Source: JADJLQ01 sp964405735 (GTDB lineage: Bacteria > Bacteroidota > Bacteroidia > Chitinophagales > Saprospiraceae). Taken from it: a DNA stretch of 8,310 nt. The first letter of the stretch is position 1, and every line of letters starts with the position of its first letter. The position numbers and the translations under genes are program-made. The stretch lies in the NCBI GenBank assembly GCA_964405735.1, contig CAYOPD010000162.1, positions 1-8,310 of the forward strand, in the 5' to 3' direction. Below are positions 5,914-8,310 of the stretch, piece after piece. The notes beneath the pieces are model-generated. The model saw only the letters and a program-made list of their open reading frames with translations, searched no databases and was not told the origin of the DNA.

Positions 5914-6642
5914 CTACCGCAACACCAATAATCCGAAAGAAGAAGGAGTATGAAATTGCGGGGTTTCCGTATCCGGCCGGATCCAGCTGATCCATTTGAA
6001 TTCGGCTTTTTTATCCACGATGCTTATACATTCTCCCCGGTACAAACCGGCTTCAATTTTATTTTTATGTATGAGGCCAAGCAGTTTCAGTGATTTTTTA
6101 CTGACCGCAAATTCAAGGGTATAACCATCGGAGGTATATTTAGAGGCAATTTTCAGGTGGCCGGCGGGCCAAAACCAGGCCGGATTTGATTTTTTGGGAA
6201 AGCTGGTCTGGAAGTCATAAACGCGGCCATTGGCATCCATTTCCAGGCCATAATAAGGATCCATTTTTGCGTCCTGTCTGAAAAAGATTTCCACGCGGTC
6301 GGATAGAAGCGATTCCCGCTTGTTGTCCTGATCGCTGTAGACCAATATCTTTTTTGGGTCGTGCACCCGGAAAACCCCATACAGCCAGTCCTTGTCATGC
6401 ACCGCCTGAAAGGACATGGCCGGTGGCAGACCTTCATTCCAGGGATAAATAAAGTCGGTCAGCAAGCTGGCTTTCTCCCATAAGGGATGGTCTCCCAGGC
6501 CAGTCAGGGTCATCTTACCCGCCGGTATCCGGTTTACTTCATAGGGTGGCTTGGCCTGTCCGTTTAACATCACTGGATAAATTATGAACAAACAGGCCAG
6601 GATACGAAATGTTCCTGTCCCGCTTGTAAGAAATCCGGCCAT
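5914..6642 (-). CDS. Secreted carbohydrate-binding family 9-like (CBM9-like) protein
   Basis: A 242-residue protein with a Sec-type signal peptide: hydrophobic core ILACLFIIYPVML at 14-26, with likely cleavage after NGQA (residue 30). The mature part is a single beta-rich domain read as CBM9-like. The clues are GLGDHPLWEKA near its start (49-58), DWLYGVFRV in a central strand (85-93), SDRVEIFFR (114-122), the NGRVYDF turn (138-144), and the closing strand SFGLLVLR at the C-terminus. Proteins of this type bind sugars as modules of glycoside hydrolases or occur alone as small periplasmic proteins; no catalytic module is present here. It is last in the minus-strand operon, 11 nt after the PLP-enzyme gene, so co-expression is likely. 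Its ligand is unknown. Assignment to CBM9-like rather than another beta-sandwich family is from motif recognition only. Confidence 0.7.
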   Translation of the reverse strand: MAGFLTSGTGTFRILACLFIIYPVMLNGQAKPPYEVNRIPAGKMTLTGLGDHPLWEKASLLTDFIYPWNEGLPPAMSFQAVHDKDWLYGVFRVHDPKKILVYSDQDNKRESLLSDRVEIFFRQDAKMDPYYGLEMDANGRVYDFQTSFPKKSNPAWFWPAGHLKIASKYTSDGYTLEFAVSKKSLKLLGLIHKNKIEAGLYRGECISIVDKKAEFKWISWIRPDTETPQFHTPSSFGLLVLR

Positions 6643-6653
6643 GTATTGAGCGG

Positions 6654-7871
6654 TTATTCAATGGTTGCCTGCAGAAGGATATCCTTTACCCTTTTGGCCA
6701 CAATCCTTTCTTCTCCGGGGATCATCATCCAGGTGGTGATGTCCACCGTTTCGGAACCGCCCATGGTTTCAATCGATGGGTGCCCGTTGCGCAGGGCCAA
6801 CCTCAATTGTTCAGGACTGATTTTTACCCTGGACTGGTCAATGCGTATGCGGAGGGAGGGTACATGATTGGCTATCTCTGGCACATGCTTTTCAGGCGTT
6901 ACACCCGCAATGGATGCCGCGGCCTTTGCAATGAGGTCCACCTGGCTTTCCCAAAGCGCCCAGTCCTTTTTATGATCGCGGGCCAGGTATACTTCAATGG
7001 CAGCCAGCATGCCGAGGATCTCTTCCTTGTTGACTTTCATGCCCCGGCCGACGGTATTTCCATTCGGCGGAGCGTTTTTGCGTGCCGCCTGGATCAGGTT
7101 TTTCCTGCCCAGCAAGAGGCCGGCGCTTTGGGGCCCCCGCAGGCCTTTCCCGCCGGAAAAACAAACCAGGTCATAACCCATCTTTGTATGCTTCCAAAGC
7201 ATTTCGACCGGAGGCACATCGGCTGCACAATCAATGAGGGTCGGGATATTGTGTTTTTTGGCAATCGCCAGATATTCCTCATCCCTGATTTTACCGGCAA
7301 AATTGCTGTAATTCAGAAACCACATCATCGCGGTTTTTTCACTTATAGCAGCTTCCAGCTCTTTTACGGTCTCCACTTCTATCACTTTCAGCCCGCAGTT
7401 GCGCATGGCGTGATCATAACCTACCCGGTGCGTTTTCTGGCTGATCACTTCTGTTTTCATGCCCGTCATATCTACCGGAATGCGCTCGATCTTATCCGGG
7501 TCTCCCCCGGTCACGATGGCGGCCGTCCCCAGCGTAATGGCAGAAGCCGCCCCCGCGGTCACCATGGCTCCTTCACATTGCAGCAATTCGGCGAGCCGTT
7601 CACCCACTTTATCCTGGAGGTCTTCCAGCCGGACAAATTGCAACCTGGCGTAATTGATGGCTTTGATCACCTCCGGATGCATCAGGGATGCCGTAAGGGC
7701 CGTATAGGTACCGGCTGCATTTATAAAAGTGCGGAGCCCCAGTTCCTTAAAATAATCCCTTTCGAAATCACCGGACTGGACGTCCCATTTTTCCTGCCAG
7801 CCTGCAGGCAGGATGGTTCCCAGTATAGGCAATCCGATTGCGCTCCTGAGCAGGTCTCTTCTTTTGGTCAT
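6654..7871 (-). CDS. Tat-exported SelA/DgaE-like PLP-dependent enzyme (probable lyase)
   Basis: A 405-residue fold-type I PLP enzyme of the SelA-like group (COG1921 type), which includes selenocysteine synthase and D-glucosaminate-6-phosphate ammonia-lyase (DgaE). The N-terminus TKRRDLLRSAIGLPILG fits a twin-arginine signal (RR at 4-5, hydrophobic stretch to about 24). The catalytic domain has FINAAGTYTAL (family INAxGT start), LIDCAADVPP with the cofactor-contacting Asp at about 214, and the PLP-binding Lys at 242 in FSGGKGLRGPQSAG. These match SelA/DgaE family features. Selenocysteine synthesis is unlikely because of the export signal and the absence of other selenium genes. An ammonia-lyase or similar eliminase fits the adjacent RidA gene. 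It starts 10 nt after the RidA stop and ends 11 nt before the CBM9-like gene. The substrate is unknown. Cytosolic PLP loading before folded export by Tat would be consistent. Confidence 0.85.
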   Translation of the reverse strand: MTKRRDLLRSAIGLPILGTILPAGWQEKWDVQSGDFERDYFKELGLRTFINAAGTYTALTASLMHPEVIKAINYARLQFVRLEDLQDKVGERLAELLQCEGAMVTAGAASAITLGTAAIVTGGDPDKIERIPVDMTGMKTEVISQKTHRVGYDHAMRNCGLKVIEVETVKELEAAISEKTAMMWFLNYSNFAGKIRDEEYLAIAKKHNIPTLIDCAADVPPVEMLWKHTKMGYDLVCFSGGKGLRGPQSAGLLLGRKNLIQAARKNAPPNGNTVGRGMKVNKEEILGMLAAIEVYLARDHKKDWALWESQVDLIAKAAASIAGVTPEKHVPEIANHVPSLRIRIDQSRVKISPEQLRLALRNGHPSIETMGGSETVDITTWMMIPGEERIVAKRVKDILLQATIE

Positions 7872-7881
7872 GATCCGTGTT

Positions 7882-8310
7882 TTAATCTATATAAGCAATA
7901 CAATCGATTTCTACCAGGGAATCGCCCGGTATGCCTCCTGCGGCAGCAATCGTGGTGCGGACCGGGGGATTGTCCCCAAAACGGCCCCTGTAGGTCTCAT
8001 TCATGGCCTGGTAATCTTTCAGGTCATTGAGATAGACATTTACCTTGAGCACCTTATTCATCGAGGAACCATTTTTTTCAAGTTCCTTCTGTACCTCATC
8101 CAATACGTGTTTGGTATGGGCCCGGATATCCCCTTCGAAATGAGCACCCTTGCCGGCAATAAATAAAAGTTTGCCAAAAGTTCTCGCCCCGGAAAACAGG
8201 GGAACATTCTGATCCATGGTAATCTCATTATGCGGAGTAGCCGTCGGGGTGCTTTCTTCTGCGGCGCTCACCGTTTTGATGCCCAGGAAGCCGGCCAGGC
8301 CGAGTGTCAG
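7882..8310 (-). CDS. RidA/YjgF family enamine/imine deaminase, exported form (5' end outside window)
   Basis: RidA proteins hydrolyse reactive enamine/imine intermediates released by PLP enzymes to ketones and ammonia, usually as cytosolic trimers. The C-terminal two thirds is a complete YjgF domain. It includes LFIAGKGAH, the PPVRTTIAAAGGIPGDSLVEID core, the substrate-binding Arg (codon 7957-7959, equivalent to E. coli R105) and the Glu of VEID (codon 7909-7911, equivalent to E120). Both mark an active deaminase. The frame stays open to the right edge and reads LTLGLAGFLGIKTVSA before AEES, which looks like the hydrophobic core and cleavage region of a signal peptide. A GTG at 8271 could serve as an internal start but would cut this off, so the gene is taken to begin beyond 8310. 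It is the first visible gene of the operon, followed after 10 nt by the PLP enzyme. Confidence 0.88.
   Translation of the reverse strand: MTLGLAGFLGIKTVSAAEESTPTATPHNEITMDQNVPLFSGARTFGKLLFIAGKGAHFEGDIRAHTKHVLDEVQKELEKNGSSMNKVLKVNVYLNDLKDYQAMNETYRGRFGDNPPVRTTIAAAGGIPGDSLVEIDCIAYID

Noticed and set aside
6654..7871. True selenocysteine synthase (selA)
   Set aside because: The protein has an export signal, lacks the long N-terminal tRNA-binding region of SelA, and has no selenium genes beside it.
6780..8030. 416-codon plus-strand open frame opposite the PLP enzyme and RidA
   Set aside because: It crosses two well-supported minus-strand genes and its translation resembles no family. Shadow of codon bias.

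Overview
The window reads as chromosomal DNA of a Bacteroidota bacterium, most likely a Chitinophagaceae-type member. Three things point there. Promoter-like boxes match the Bacteroidota -7 consensus TAnnTTTG: TATCTTTG before rplY, TACCTTTG before rnpB and TACTTTTG before prs. Shine-Dalgarno sequences are largely absent. The Prs, L25 and histidine-kinase sequences look like that phylum. The assignment rests on recognition only; no database search was possible.

Left part (1-2579): a housekeeping block. prs (ribose-phosphate pyrophosphokinase, +) is followed by rplY (ribosomal protein L25/TL5/Ctc type, +), which has its own promoter and a strong GNRA-capped terminator. Facing them on the minus strand is rnpB, the RNase P RNA, with a good promoter box, a closable P1 helix and a U-run terminator. 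Both gaps around rplY hold tandem arrays of 7-nt units. A GAGGnnn array starts inside the prs stop codon. A TCAGCTA-type array occurs in both orientations between the convergent ends of rplY and rnpB and could fold into a long imperfect hairpin.

Middle part (2580-5913): one large gene for a 1027-residue membrane histidine kinase. It has about 12 predicted membrane spans, three extracytoplasmic loops of roughly 105-137 residues, a HAMP domain and a complete NtrY-like HisKA/HATPase core, with no response regulator in view. It is followed by 250 bp without genes that carries a cluster of nested short palindromes.

Right part (5914-8310): a tightly packed minus-strand operon with gaps of 10 and 11 nt, transcribed from beyond the right edge. 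In order it encodes an exported RidA-family protein (start outside the window), a SelA/DgaE-like PLP enzyme with a twin-arginine-type signal, and a secreted carbohydrate-binding family 9-like protein. RidA proteins hydrolyse the reactive enamines/imines released by PLP-dependent lyases. The arrangement therefore suggests an extracytoplasmic PLP lyase with its own imine deaminase and a possible sugar- or ligand-binding partner. This is the most unusual system in the window; its substrate cannot be told from the sequence.
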